Below are positions 54,757 to 63,304 of a DNA stretch of 64,000 nucleotides, piece by piece. The stretch is from Chloroflexota bacterium. Its GTDB lineage: Bacteria; Chloroflexota; Anaerolineae; Aggregatilineales; Ch27. Under the pieces are notes generated by a model. The model was not told the origin of the DNA and did no database searches. It saw only the letters and a list, made by a program, of their open reading frames with translations. The stretch's first letter is position 1; each line of letters starts with the position of its first letter. The position numbers and the translations under genes were made by a program. The DNA lies in the NCBI GenBank assembly GCA_019873685.1, contig JAIOAT010000010.1:1-64000 (forward strand), read 5' to 3'.

Positions 54757-56124
54757 ATGACCCACAAAGCCAAGCAGGTGGTCACCAAGGAAGAACTGCT
54801 CGAACAGGCCAAGAAGCCTGCGGCAGACGCCATGCGGTTGCATCCGTTCTACCGGGGCAAAATCCAGACGGCGCTGCGGGCCAGCGTTCGCAGCATCGAT
54901 GATTTTTCGATCTGGTACACGCCGGGCGTGGCGGCCCCGTGCAAGGCAATCGCCAAGGATCGCAGCCTGGTCTACGAATACACCAGCAAGTGGAACACGG
55001 TGGCCGTGATTTCCGATGGCACGCGGGTGCTGGGGCTGGGGGACATCGGCCCGGAAGCCGGGCTGCCGGTGATGGAAGGCAAGGCGCTGCTGTTCAAGTA
55101 CCTTGGCGGCGTTGATTGCGTGCCCATCACGCTGGATACCAAAGACCCGGACAAGATCATTGAGACGGTGCTGATGTTGCAGCCCGCATTCGGCGGCATC
55201 AACCTGGAAGATATCGCTCAACCCAAATGCTTCCGTATTCTGGATACCCTGCGGGAACGGGCGCGTATCCCCGTCTGGCACGATGATCAGCAGGGTACGG
55301 CCAGCGTCACCCTGGCCGGGATGATCAACGCCGCCAAGGTTGTGGGCAAGAAGCTTTCCGAGATGCGTATCGCTTTCATCGGGGCTGGCGCGGCTAATGT
55401 CGCCTGTTCACGGCTGTTGTTCGCCTACGGCGTCGAGCCAGGCAACTGCCTGATGGTGGATGTGGATGGGATTCTGGGGAAGCACCGCCGCGATATCGCC
55501 CTGCGCAAAGCCGAATTTGTCCAGCAGTGGCATCTGTGCCAGATCACCAACGATGACGAGATTCGCGGTGGCATCCCTGAGGCTATGCGCGGCGCTGATG
55601 CAGTGATCGCCTTCTCCACCCCCGGCCCGGATGTGATCAAGCCGGAGTGGGTGCGCTCGATGGCCAAGGATGCGATCGTGTTTGCGGCGGCCAACCCTAT
55701 CCCGGAGATCTGGCCCTGGGAGGCGACGGAAGCCGGGGCTGCAGTGGTGGCAACCGGGCGCTGCGACTTCCCCAATCAGGTCAATAACTCGCTGGGCTTC
55801 CCCGGTATCTTCCGCGGGGCGCTGGATGTCCGGGCGACGACGATCACTGACGAGATGGCCATCGCCGCTGCTGAAGCGCTGGCGGGGATGGTCCCGCCGG
55901 AGAAGCTCTCGACGGAGCACATCCTGCCGACGATGGAGGACTGGGAGATCTTCCCGCGCGAAGCGGCAGCGGTAGCGGCCAAGGCGGTCGAACAGGGCGT
56001 AGCAACCCTGCCCTGCACCTATGAAGAGGAATACGAGCGGGCATCGACCATCATCCGCCAGGCACGCGATATGACCAAGCTGTTGATGGACGCCGGTTTT
56101 ATCCCTGAGCCGCCGCAAGAATAA
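54757..56124 (+). CDS. NAD(P)-dependent malic enzyme
   Basis: Oxidatively decarboxylates malate to pyruvate and CO2. The 455-residue protein is the compact bacterial form. Features include the catalytic-tyrosine motif WYTPGVAAPC (about 50-59), the lysine region EGKALLFKYLGGVD, the metal-site NLEDIAQPKCF and VWHDDQQGTASV, and the cofactor site IAFIGAGAANVA. There is no C-terminal phosphotransacetylase extension. GGGAG precedes the ATG. A thioredoxin-reductase-like flavoprotein follows after 17 bp, suggesting a redox link. Confidence 0.95.
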   Translation: MTHKAKQVVTKEELLEQAKKPAADAMRLHPFYRGKIQTALRASVRSIDDFSIWYTPGVAAPCKAIAKDRSLVYEYTSKWNTVAVISDGTRVLGLGDIGPEAGLPVMEGKALLFKYLGGVDCVPITLDTKDPDKIIETVLMLQPAFGGINLEDIAQPKCFRILDTLRERARIPVWHDDQQGTASVTLAGMINAAKVVGKKLSEMRIAFIGAGAANVACSRLLFAYGVEPGNCLMVDVDGILGKHRRDIALRKAEFVQQWHLCQITNDDEIRGGIPEAMRGADAVIAFSTPGPDVIKPEWVRSMAKDAIVFAAANPIPEIWPWEATEAGAAVVATGRCDFPNQVNNSLGFPGIFRGALDVRATTITDEMAIAAAEALAGMVPPEKLSTEHILPTMEDWEIFPREAAAVAAKAVEQGVATLPCTYEEEYERASTIIRQARDMTKLLMDAGFIPEPPQE

Positions 56125-56141
56125 GTGAGGAGCCAAACGGT

Positions 56142-57044
56142 ATGTATGACGTGATCATCATTGGCGGGGGGCCTGCCGGGCTGGCGGCGACCGCTTACGC
56201 TATCCGCAAACGCATGGATGTCCTGCTCATCTCGCCGGGACTGGGCGGGCGCACCAACCGCAAGCTCCTGTTGCCCTGGGTGGAAGACTACGACGTCCTG
56301 ATCGGCGAGTCGATGGTCAACCGGTTCCGATCGCAGATTGAATACCTGGATTTTCTCCGCGTGCGCACAGCGGTGGACCGTATTGAGCCACGCGGGGAAA
56401 ACTACGCCGTGATCCTCCGCGACGGCAAGGAATACCTGACCAGGACGATCCTGCTGGCGACCGGCGCACGTGGCGAGATGCTCAATGTACCCGGTGAAGC
56501 CGAATTTGAGATGAAGGGCCTGTGCTACAGTACGGCAACCTATGCGCCGTTGTTCATCGATCGGGTCGTGCTGGTGGTGGGCGATGGCGTTCAGGCGTTG
56601 CGGGCAACAGCGGAACTGCAGCGCATCGCCCGGCATGTCACCCTGGTCGCGCCTACCCACGGCAACCTGGACATGCAGCTGGCCCGGAACCTGGCGGCGG
56701 AAGGCAACATCACCATCCTCGATAGCTATGAGGTCCTGGAGATCAAGGGCAAGGACTTTGTAAACACGGTGGTCGTGCGCAAAGGTGATGAGGTGCGCGA
56801 GATTCATGTTGAAGCCGTGTTCGTCGAGAAGGGCCTGCAGGCGAATTCGCAGTTAGTCGCCGGACTGGTGGAGCTGGATGAAGGTGGATTCATCAAGATT
56901 GATGAGATGAACCGGACCAGCCGGCGCGGTATCTACGCCGCCGGGGATGTCACCACCGCCAAGTCCGATCAGGTGCTGATCTCGATGGGTGAGGGCGCCA
57001 AAGCAATCCTGGCCATCTACGACGATCTGCTGGGCGTGGGTTAG
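56142..57044 (+). CDS. thioredoxin-reductase-like FAD oxidoreductase lacking CxxC
   Basis: A 300-residue two-dinucleotide-domain flavoprotein. The FAD site is IIIGGGPAGLAA (5-16), the C-terminal FAD motif is GIYAAGDVTT and the second Rossmann motif is VVGDGVQALRA (146-155). Where thioredoxin reductase has the CATC disulfide, this protein reads YSTATY (129-134), with a single nearby C128, so disulfide chemistry as in TrxB is unlikely. It may be a ferredoxin/NAD(P)H reductase-like or other electron-transfer enzyme. GAGGAG precedes the ATG, in an operon with malic enzyme. Confidence 0.88.
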   Translation: MYDVIIIGGGPAGLAATAYAIRKRMDVLLISPGLGGRTNRKLLLPWVEDYDVLIGESMVNRFRSQIEYLDFLRVRTAVDRIEPRGENYAVILRDGKEYLTRTILLATGARGEMLNVPGEAEFEMKGLCYSTATYAPLFIDRVVLVVGDGVQALRATAELQRIARHVTLVAPTHGNLDMQLARNLAAEGNITILDSYEVLEIKGKDFVNTVVVRKGDEVREIHVEAVFVEKGLQANSQLVAGLVELDEGGFIKIDEMNRTSRRGIYAAGDVTTAKSDQVLISMGEGAKAILAIYDDLLGVG

Positions 57045-57073
57045 CGTTCGCCCGGTGCATGTGCTGTGACCGC

Positions 57074-57108
57074 GAACGGGAGCGGGGTTGCGCCGCTCCC
57101 GTTGCCTT
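57074..57108. terminator. rho-independent terminator between convergent operons
   Basis: An 11-bp perfect stem (AACGGGAGCGG/CCGCTCCCGTT) with a 7-nt loop and a GCCTTTG tail on the plus strand. It lies between the flavoprotein gene and convergent murA. Confidence 0.75.
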
Positions 57109-57114
57109 TGTGGG

Positions 57115-58401
57115 TCAGGCGTTCAGGCGCGTGATGTGCGCGCCTAGCGCGCTCAGTTTTTCCTCAACGCGCTCATACCCGCGATCGATCTGGCGGATAT
57201 TCTGGATGGTTGTCTGGCCGGGAGCGGCCAGCGCCGCCAGCAGCAGGGCCATCCCGGCGCGGATATCCGGGCTGGAGATGCTGGGCACGGCATGCAGCGG
57301 CGTGGGACCGTGTACCAGCGCCCGGTGGGGGTCGCAGAGCACGATCCGCGCGCCCATGCTGATCAGCTTGTCGGTGAAGAAGAAGCGCCCATCATACATC
57401 CATTCGTGGAATAGCACAGAACCGGCGGCCTGCGTAGCAACCGTCAGGGCGATGCTCAGTAGATCGGAGGGGAAAGCAGGCCAGGGCTGCGCCTTGATCT
57501 CCGGGATGCGGTTGCCCAGGTCTTTGCGGATGGTCAGTTCCTGGGCGGCAGGGACGAAAATGTCTCGCCCGCGTACCTGCCATTCCACGCCCAGTTTGGC
57601 GAAGACCAGGGCGATCATGTCCAGATGTTCCGGGTCAGCTTCGCGGATGGTGATCTCGCCGCCGGTCATCGCTGCCGCGCCGATGAAGCTGCCCACTTCC
57701 AGGTAGTCGGCTCCCACACGGGCTTCGCAGCCATGCAGACGCTCCACACCGTGAATGGTCAGCGTGTTGGAGCCGATGTTTTCAATCTGGGCGCCCATCG
57801 CATTCAGCATGTGGCACAGGTTCTGCACATGCGGCTCCGAGGCAGCGTTGCGCAGGACAGTGGTGCCGCTGGCGCACACCGCCGCCATAATGGCGTTTTC
57901 GGTGGCGGTGACACTGGCTTCGTCCAGCAGGATGTTCGCTCCCCGTAGGCCGTCAGTGCGCATCTGGAATGTGCCACCCTCGTAGTCGATCTGCGCACCG
58001 AGCTTTTCCAGGGCCAGGATGTGTGTATCCAGGCGGCGGCGACCGATCACATCGCCGCCGGGGCCGGGCAGGGTAGCCCGGCCTTCACGGGCCAGCAACG
58101 GCCCGGCCAGGACCACGCTGCTGCGGATCAGCCGGGCTTTCTCCGGGGGGAGATCGGTTGTCCGGATTGTCGGCGCGTGAACGCGCCAGGTGTGCGCATC
58201 CAGTCGCTCGATGGTCGCGCCCAGGTGTTCCAGCAGTTCGGCGGTGATCCGGACGTCGGCGATATCCGGTACGTTGTACAGGGTGACCGGCTCATCAGTG
58301 AGCAAGCAGGCGGGGAGCATCTTGAGCGCGGCGTTCTTGTTGCCGCTGGCAGTGATTTCACCGCGCAGGGGATATCCGCCTTCGATGACGAACTGTTCCA
58401 T
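57115..58401 (-). CDS. murA: UDP-N-acetylglucosamine 1-carboxyvinyltransferase, Cys-to-Asp variant
   Basis: Catalyses the first committed step of peptidoglycan synthesis, adding enolpyruvate to UDP-GlcNAc. The 428-residue protein has the N-terminal GNKNAALKMLPA (K22, N23) and the R-rich loop, and ends normally. The active-site cysteine that fosfomycin alkylates in E. coli (C115) is replaced by aspartate: the motif reads GGDVIGRRRLD with D117, as in mycobacterial MurA. Intrinsic fosfomycin resistance is expected. AGGAG lies 7 nt before the ATG. It follows the SAM hydrolase gene by 29 bp. Confidence 0.97.
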   Translation of the reverse strand: MEQFVIEGGYPLRGEITASGNKNAALKMLPACLLTDEPVTLYNVPDIADVRITAELLEHLGATIERLDAHTWRVHAPTIRTTDLPPEKARLIRSSVVLAGPLLAREGRATLPGPGGDVIGRRRLDTHILALEKLGAQIDYEGGTFQMRTDGLRGANILLDEASVTATENAIMAAVCASGTTVLRNAASEPHVQNLCHMLNAMGAQIENIGSNTLTIHGVERLHGCEARVGADYLEVGSFIGAAAMTGGEITIREADPEHLDMIALVFAKLGVEWQVRGRDIFVPAAQELTIRKDLGNRIPEIKAQPWPAFPSDLLSIALTVATQAAGSVLFHEWMYDGRFFFTDKLISMGARIVLCDPHRALVHGPTPLHAVPSISSPDIRAGMALLLAALAAPGQTTIQNIRQIDRGYERVEEKLSALGAHITRLNA

Positions 58402-58430
58402 GCCTGTGCTCCTGGGTCAGGTGGGCCGGG

Positions 58431-59288
58431 TTACGCGCCCGGCAGAACGGTCACCCGGTCGCCTACCGCCAAACCCAGCATCTGGCGCGCATTGCCCTGG
58501 TTGACGGCGATTTCCAGCTGTCCGGCGCTGTTGATCAGCGGCACCGGGCTGCCCGGTTTGACCTCGTCGTAGGTGCGAGCGATACGGGTGAAGCGATGCC
58601 CGCCGACCGTCAGGGTGACCCGTGTCGGGTCAAAGGTGACCGGGGTGGCGTCCGGCTGCAGGCGTGGGGTCAGGGTCAGTCGGCCATTTCCGCCCCAGTG
58701 GCAGGTGCCGATGCTGGTGACCGCGTTGCCGAAGTGATCGATGTAGATGATCTCTCCGTTGAAAGCGTGCGGCGCAACCGACAGGGCTGGGACGGGCAGG
58801 GTGATCAGCTCGGCGACCGGGCGACCCAGCGCGGCCAGCGGCTGCCCACAGGCCAGTCGGGCGGCCGCCGGCGCGAACAGGTCACGCCCGTGAAAGGTCG
58901 CCGATAGCCCGCCGGGGGCGATCAGCGCCTCATCCAGAGCCACCGCCTGCCAGTCGCGCAGTTCGGCCAGCACCTCGCTGAAGACGCCGTTATCCGGCCC
59001 CACAAAGCGGAAGTCCCCGGCCTGGATGGCCAGAGCGCGCCGCCGCCCACCCACACCGGGGTCGACCACGACGAGGAAGATCGTCCCCGGTGGGAAGTAG
59101 CGGTAGGCCGTCCACAGGACAAAGGCTGCCTGGCGCACGTTCTGCGGGGCGATCTCGTGGGTGAGATCGATCATGGGCACGCCGGGGCATTCGCGCTGCA
59201 GGACGCCCTTCATCGTGCCGACATAGGCGTCGCGCGTGCCGAAATCGCTCAGCAGGGCGATGGGCGGGAGGGTAGCAGGGTTGCTCAT
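58431..59288 (-). CDS. SAM hydrolase / SAM hydroxide adenosyltransferase (DUF62)
   Basis: A 285-residue member of the duf62 family, which splits SAM to adenosine and methionine using water or hydroxide. It begins IALLSDFGTRDAYVG (10-24) and has DLTHEIAPQNV, VVVDPGVGG, FVGPDNGVFSE and a C-terminal IYIDHFGNAVTS. The start is set at ATG 59288: a TTGCCA-17-TACAAT promoter ends 7 nt upstream and there is no Shine-Dalgarno. An upstream in-frame TTG at 59354 would lie before that promoter. It is probably co-transcribed with murA. Confidence 0.9.
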   Translation of the reverse strand: MSNPATLPPIALLSDFGTRDAYVGTMKGVLQRECPGVPMIDLTHEIAPQNVRQAAFVLWTAYRYFPPGTIFLVVVDPGVGGRRRALAIQAGDFRFVGPDNGVFSEVLAELRDWQAVALDEALIAPGGLSATFHGRDLFAPAAARLACGQPLAALGRPVAELITLPVPALSVAPHAFNGEIIYIDHFGNAVTSIGTCHWGGNGRLTLTPRLQPDATPVTFDPTRVTLTVGGHRFTRIARTYDEVKPGSPVPLINSAGQLEIAVNQGNARQMLGLAVGDRVTVLPGA

Positions 59289-59295
59289 GCCGGGG

Positions 59296-59324
59296 ATTGT
59301 AGCGGCGGGGTGGGGGTGTGGCAA
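59296..59324 (-). promoter_or_regulatory. strong promoter giving a leaderless mRNA
   Basis: On the minus strand TTGCCA (5 of 6) and TACAAT (5 of 6) are exactly 17 bp apart; the -10 ends 7 nt before ATG 59288. Transcription should begin at or next to the start codon. Confidence 0.7.
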
Positions 59325-59331
59325 GGGGGCC

Positions 59332-59733
59332 TTAGTCAACCGGCTTAAGCTCAAAGACGATCATCTGGCGAGTTTGGCCCTGCGCATCTGGGCCTTGCCG
59401 GTAGTGGTAACCCTGGCACACCATCTGCCCGACGTAGACCACATATCCCTTTCTGCTCTGTTCAAACAAGTGCAGTTCTTTGCCGTTGGCAACATGATCG
59501 CGGATAGCGGCATTACCCCGCGAAAATACCATATCGCCGCGCTGGCCTTCGCCGGTGTAGAGGTAGTTGCCTTGGTCTGTCCAGCCGTCCATGTAGCCGG
59601 ATTCCTGTCCGCGTGGGCTACTGAACAGCAAGATGATATTGTGGTTGACAGGTGTGCTGATGCCACCCTGCTCCTGACCGCCATAGAGGTTGTGGATATC
59701 GCGCCGCCGGTACTCCTGGCCTTTGGTGAACAT
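59332..59733 (-). CDS. stand-alone SRA/YDG-like domain (as in ScoMcrA-type HNH endonucleases)
   Basis: A 133-residue protein that looks like the N-terminal domain of certain actinobacterial HNH restriction endonucleases. Visible blocks are GQEYRRRDIHNLYGGQEQGG (5-24), GYMDGW, YTGEGQRGDM (59-68), RGNAAIRDH (72-80) and a final RQMIVFEL. SRA-like domains flip and read modified cytosine. No nuclease domain follows in any frame, so this is a lone reader domain. ATG at 59733 has GGGAGGAA close upstream; an earlier in-frame ATG at 59766 overlaps a TATAAT -10. Family assignment is from memory of its motifs. Confidence 0.68.
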   Translation of the reverse strand: MFTKGQEYRRRDIHNLYGGQEQGGISTPVNHNIILLFSSPRGQESGYMDGWTDQGNYLYTGEGQRGDMVFSRGNAAIRDHVANGKELHLFEQSRKGYVVYVGQMVCQGYHYRQGPDAQGQTRQMIVFELKPVD

Positions 59734-59764
59734 ATCTGTTCCTCCCGCGGAACTGCGCTCAGTC

Positions 59765-59792
59765 ATTATAGGACGCCTCCCATGGAGGTAAA
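59765..59792 (-). promoter_or_regulatory. promoter of the SRA-like gene
   Basis: On the minus strand TTTACC and a perfect TATAAT are 16 bp apart, giving a leader of about 25 nt before the ATG at 59733. Confidence 0.55.
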
Positions 59793-59807
59793 AACGCAGG
59801 GCGGGCC

Positions 59808-62384
59808 TTACTCCATCCGCAGCCCTTCGGCCACCGGTAGCCGACTCAGCCGCCAGGCGGGGTAGACGCCGGCCAGCAGCGCTGCCGCCAGCGCCACGGC
59901 AAACGCCCCGGCGAACTCGCCCGGTACAAAGGCGATCTGCATGCTCCACCCGAAGGAACGGACATTGATTACCTCGATCAGGATGACGGCCAGGGCCAGC
60001 CCGATCGGCGCGGCCAGCAGGCCCGCCGTCCCGCCCATCAGGCCGGTCTGGGTCAGCGTAAGCTGCCAGAGCTGGCGCGGGGTCAGGCCATTGGCGCGCA
60101 TGACGGCGTATTCGCGGGCATGCTCCAGTTGCAGAGACATCAGCGTGCTCAGGATGCCGATGAAGGCGACAAGCGTCGCCAGCAGTTGCAGGGCGGTGGT
60201 GATGGCGAAGGTGCGCTCGAATACCTCCAGCGCGCTGTCGCGCAGGCCTCTGTTGCTGCGGACGATCAGGTTCTGTCCGGCCAGCGTCTCCATGCGGAGG
60301 GTGTCGATCACCGCCTGCGGATCGACTCCGGGGGCGACATCCAGACCCAGCGACGAAACAAACGGGTCGTCGAAGTAGCGCCGATAAACCCCGTCGTACA
60401 TCGTGATCGTCCCCTGATCGGTGGTGTAGTCGTAGTAGACGCCGACGACGGTGAATGTCTGTGGTCCGCGATCGGTCAGCAGGGTGATGGTATTGTGCTC
60501 TGGCGTAATGCCACGCCGGTAGGCGAACGGTTCAGTGACAATGACCGCGCCATCCACCAGCAGCGGCCACCAGTCGCCATCCGGAGCCAGGTTCCAGGCG
60601 AAGCGCCGCTGGCTGATATCGTGGGTGATTGCCGAGAGGTTGGCCGGGGGCAGGTCCGGGTAATCCGGGGCGGTGACCGTCACGTTGCGGACAGTGCTGA
60701 CCCGTGTAACGCCGGGAACGGCCGCCAGCCGGTCAACCAGAGCCGGGTCCAGGTCAGCGGTGGCCCGTGTCCCGCCAAGCGTGTGCGGCGAGACAAAGAT
60801 ATCCGCGCCGAGGGTAACGCTCAGCCAGTCGGTCACGGTCAGGCGGAAGCTGGCGATCATGATTCCGACGCCGACAATCACACTGACGGCGATCGTCAGG
60901 GCGGCCACGGCGATCGCCGTGCGGCTCAGGGAGCGGATCACGTCGCGGGGAGCAAGGCGCCCGACGACGCCGAACAGCCGCGCCATCAGCGGCGTGATCA
61001 GGCGCATGATCCCGATCAGGGCCAGCGGGGTGAGCAGGGCGCTACCGACCACGATCAGGAACAGGGCGGCAAAGCCGGCCACCACGCTCTGAGTGGGCGC
61101 CTGCAGAACGGCGATTCCCAGTACGACCAGGATAAGCGCCGCAGCCGTCATGTACGGGGTGATGCGCTGCGAGCGTCCTTCTGTGTCTGAACGGCGCATC
61201 GTTCCGGCGGGAGGTGTGCGCGTCGCTTCATAAGACGGGATCAGCGCGGCGATCACGCTGGCAGCCAGACCAATGATCGCGCCAGTGAGTAGTGTGGCCG
61301 GGTCGACGGTGACTCGCTGCACGGTGACCGAGAAGTACAGGTCGCTGATCGTGCGGGCGATCAGGCCGACGACGGCTCTGCCGAGGATAATCCCCAGCGC
61401 CAGCCCCAGGATCGTGCCGATCGCGCCCAGCAGGACGGCCTCGCCCAGAATCAGGGTGAAGATCTGGCGGCGGGTGGTGCCCAGCGAGCGCATGATCCCG
61501 ATCACCGGCTGACGCTGGACGACGCTGAAAGTGACCGTGTTGTAGATCAGGAAGGCGCCAACGACCAGCGCCAGCAGGCTGAGCGCCCGCAGATTCAATT
61601 CGAAAGCAGCGGTCATCTGGCTCAGTGCCTTATCCCTAGCGCCGGGCGTGGTCAGGGTAGCGCCCGGTGGCAGCAGGGCGGTCAGGGCGGCAATGTCGTA
61701 ATCGGGTGGGAGGATCAGATCGATGCGGGAGAGTACACCGGGCTTGCTCAGCAACTCCTGGGCGGTGGCGATGTCCGCCAGCACCAGCGTATCCAGCGCC
61801 TGGGCGCTCAGGCTGTCGCCGGGGTGGAGCAGACCGGCGACTTCCACGCGCACCTGCCCGGCATTGATACCCAGGGTCAGGGAATCGCCCGGCTGGATGC
61901 CATAGCGGTTGGCCAGCGTCGCGCTGAGCAGGACGGCGCCAGGGCGGGTCAGGAAGAGGTTGAGCGCGTCAAAGGCGGCCTGATTCTGGCCTTCAATGGC
62001 GGCGGTAGTCAGGTAGTCACGGAAGGGGGCTTCCGCAAAGGCATCTACGCCCAGCAGCCGCAAAGGCTGATTGTCCAGTTCCATCGCGCTCACATAGGCT
62101 TCCACGACCGGCGCACTGGCACGGAGGCCGTGTTCGAGCCGGATGCGGGTATATAACTCGGTGGGCAGGCCCGCTGGCCCGCCAACGATCTGGTGGGTGG
62201 CCTTGCCGCTGATGCTCTGGGCGCTCAGGGTGAAGGCCTGCTTGGCAGAACGGTTGGCCAGATCGATGGCGACGCCGACCGCGACACCAACGGCCACGCC
62301 GACAACAAACAGCACACTCTGCAACAGGCGGCGGCTGATGTAACGCCGGGCCAGGCGGAACATCAACAGGCGTCGGGCGATCAT
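59808..62384 (-). CDS. ABC transporter permease, FtsX/MacB-LolC type
   Basis: An 858-residue permease with two FtsX modules. An N-terminal helix (about 20-42, glycine/valine-rich) precedes a large extracytoplasmic domain, then helices at about 265-385 (LALVVGAFLIYNTVTFSVVQRQPVIGIMRSLG), about 410-500, a second extracytoplasmic domain (about 520-735) and C-terminal helices with the family-typical YAVMRANGLTPRQLW. Such systems move lipoproteins, lipids or peptides, or transmit force, rather than import sugars. Its ATG overlaps the ATPase stop by 4 bp (ATGA). Confidence 0.92.
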   Translation of the reverse strand: MIARRLLMFRLARRYISRRLLQSVLFVVGVAVGVAVGVAIDLANRSAKQAFTLSAQSISGKATHQIVGGPAGLPTELYTRIRLEHGLRASAPVVEAYVSAMELDNQPLRLLGVDAFAEAPFRDYLTTAAIEGQNQAAFDALNLFLTRPGAVLLSATLANRYGIQPGDSLTLGINAGQVRVEVAGLLHPGDSLSAQALDTLVLADIATAQELLSKPGVLSRIDLILPPDYDIAALTALLPPGATLTTPGARDKALSQMTAAFELNLRALSLLALVVGAFLIYNTVTFSVVQRQPVIGIMRSLGTTRRQIFTLILGEAVLLGAIGTILGLALGIILGRAVVGLIARTISDLYFSVTVQRVTVDPATLLTGAIIGLAASVIAALIPSYEATRTPPAGTMRRSDTEGRSQRITPYMTAAALILVVLGIAVLQAPTQSVVAGFAALFLIVVGSALLTPLALIGIMRLITPLMARLFGVVGRLAPRDVIRSLSRTAIAVAALTIAVSVIVGVGIMIASFRLTVTDWLSVTLGADIFVSPHTLGGTRATADLDPALVDRLAAVPGVTRVSTVRNVTVTAPDYPDLPPANLSAITHDISQRRFAWNLAPDGDWWPLLVDGAVIVTEPFAYRRGITPEHNTITLLTDRGPQTFTVVGVYYDYTTDQGTITMYDGVYRRYFDDPFVSSLGLDVAPGVDPQAVIDTLRMETLAGQNLIVRSNRGLRDSALEVFERTFAITTALQLLATLVAFIGILSTLMSLQLEHAREYAVMRANGLTPRQLWQLTLTQTGLMGGTAGLLAAPIGLALAVILIEVINVRSFGWSMQIAFVPGEFAGAFAVALAAALLAGVYPAWRLSRLPVAEGLRME

Positions 62385-63118
62385 CGCTCACTCACCACGG
62401 CCAGGGCTTCAGCACCCGGTATGACCATGTGGAGCTTGCCGTGCTGCACGCGGCAAATCCGGTCAGCCAGCGGGACAATGGCAGGGTTGTGGGTGGCCAT
62501 GACCAGCGTTTTACCCGCGCTGCGCGTCAGTTCCAGGAGCAGGGCAAGCACTTCCTGACCGGTATCCTCATCGAGATTGCCAGTAGGTTCGTCGGCCAGG
62601 ACGAGCATCGGCTCGTGCACCAGGGCGCGGGCGATAGCCACGCGCTGCTGCTGCCCGCCGCTGAGCCTGTCCGGGAAATCGGCGGCGCGTTCCGCCAGGC
62701 CGACGCGTTCCAGCATGGCCATAGCCAGCTTCTGCCCCTGGCGATGATTCAGGCCGCGCAACTCGTAGGGCAGGGTGACGTTCTCCAGGACAGTCAACGT
62801 CGGAATCAGATTGAAGAACTGGAAGACGACCCCTATCCGGTCGCGGCGGAAGATCGTACGCTCGTGTTCGCTGAGGGTGGTGATGTCGGTGCCGTTCACA
62901 GCGATAGTGCCGCGATCGGCGCGGTCGACGCCACTGAGCAGGTTGAGAAGGGTGCTCTTGCCGCTGCCGCTGCTGCCCAGCAGGATCAGGAATTCGCCAG
63001 CGAAGATGTCCAGGTCAACATCGTCAAGGACGACCAGCTGGCGACCTCCCTGCTCGTAGGTTTTGGTCAGGTTTCGCACCTGTACAAGGATCGGGCGGCG
63101 ACCATCGTTGTTAGCCAT
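62381..63118 (-). CDS. ABC transporter ATPase (LolD/MacB type)
   Basis: A 245-residue ATPase of the LolD/MacB/FtsE class. Walker [10 protein letters not shown] is at 48-56, the Q-loop is [16 protein letters not shown], the signature is [15 protein letters not shown] and Walker B is [11 protein letters not shown]. The start [21 protein letters not shown] at 63118 has a nearby AGGA; the longer frame to 63181 reads into leader sequence. The 4-bp overlap with the permease gene shows they form one transporter. Confidence 0.94.
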   Translation of the reverse strand: MANNDGRRPILVQVRNLTKTYEQGGRQLVVLDDVDLDIFAGEFLILLGSSGSGKSTLLNLLSGVDRADRGTIAVNGTDITTLSEHERTIFRRDRIGVVFQFFNLIPTLTVLENVTLPYELRGLNHRQGQKLAMAMLERVGLAERAADFPDRLSGGQQQRVAIARALVHEPMLVLADEPTGNLDEDTGQEVLALLLELTRSAGKTLVMATHNPAIVPLADRICRVQHGKLHMVIPGAEALAVVSER

Positions 63119-63229
63119 AGAAGTCTCTGTCCTGTAAAGAACATCCTGAATGCGAGCGATCATATCGCAAAACGTGATCAATAGCTAGACAGGGTGGCCT
63201 CCAGCCGGCAATTCTCATGGACTTTTCAG

Positions 63230-63267
63230 CTAAAAACGACTGCGCCGGCCCAGGAGAGCCGGCGCAG
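63230..63267 (-). terminator. rho-independent terminator of rpoB
   Basis: On the minus strand a 10-bp perfect stem (CTGCGCCGGC/GCCGGCGCAG) with an 8-nt loop is followed by TCGTTTTTAG. Confidence 0.85.
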
Positions 63268-63304
63268 CAGGGATAGCACGTATTCGCGTAGCCGGAACGA
63301 GTGG

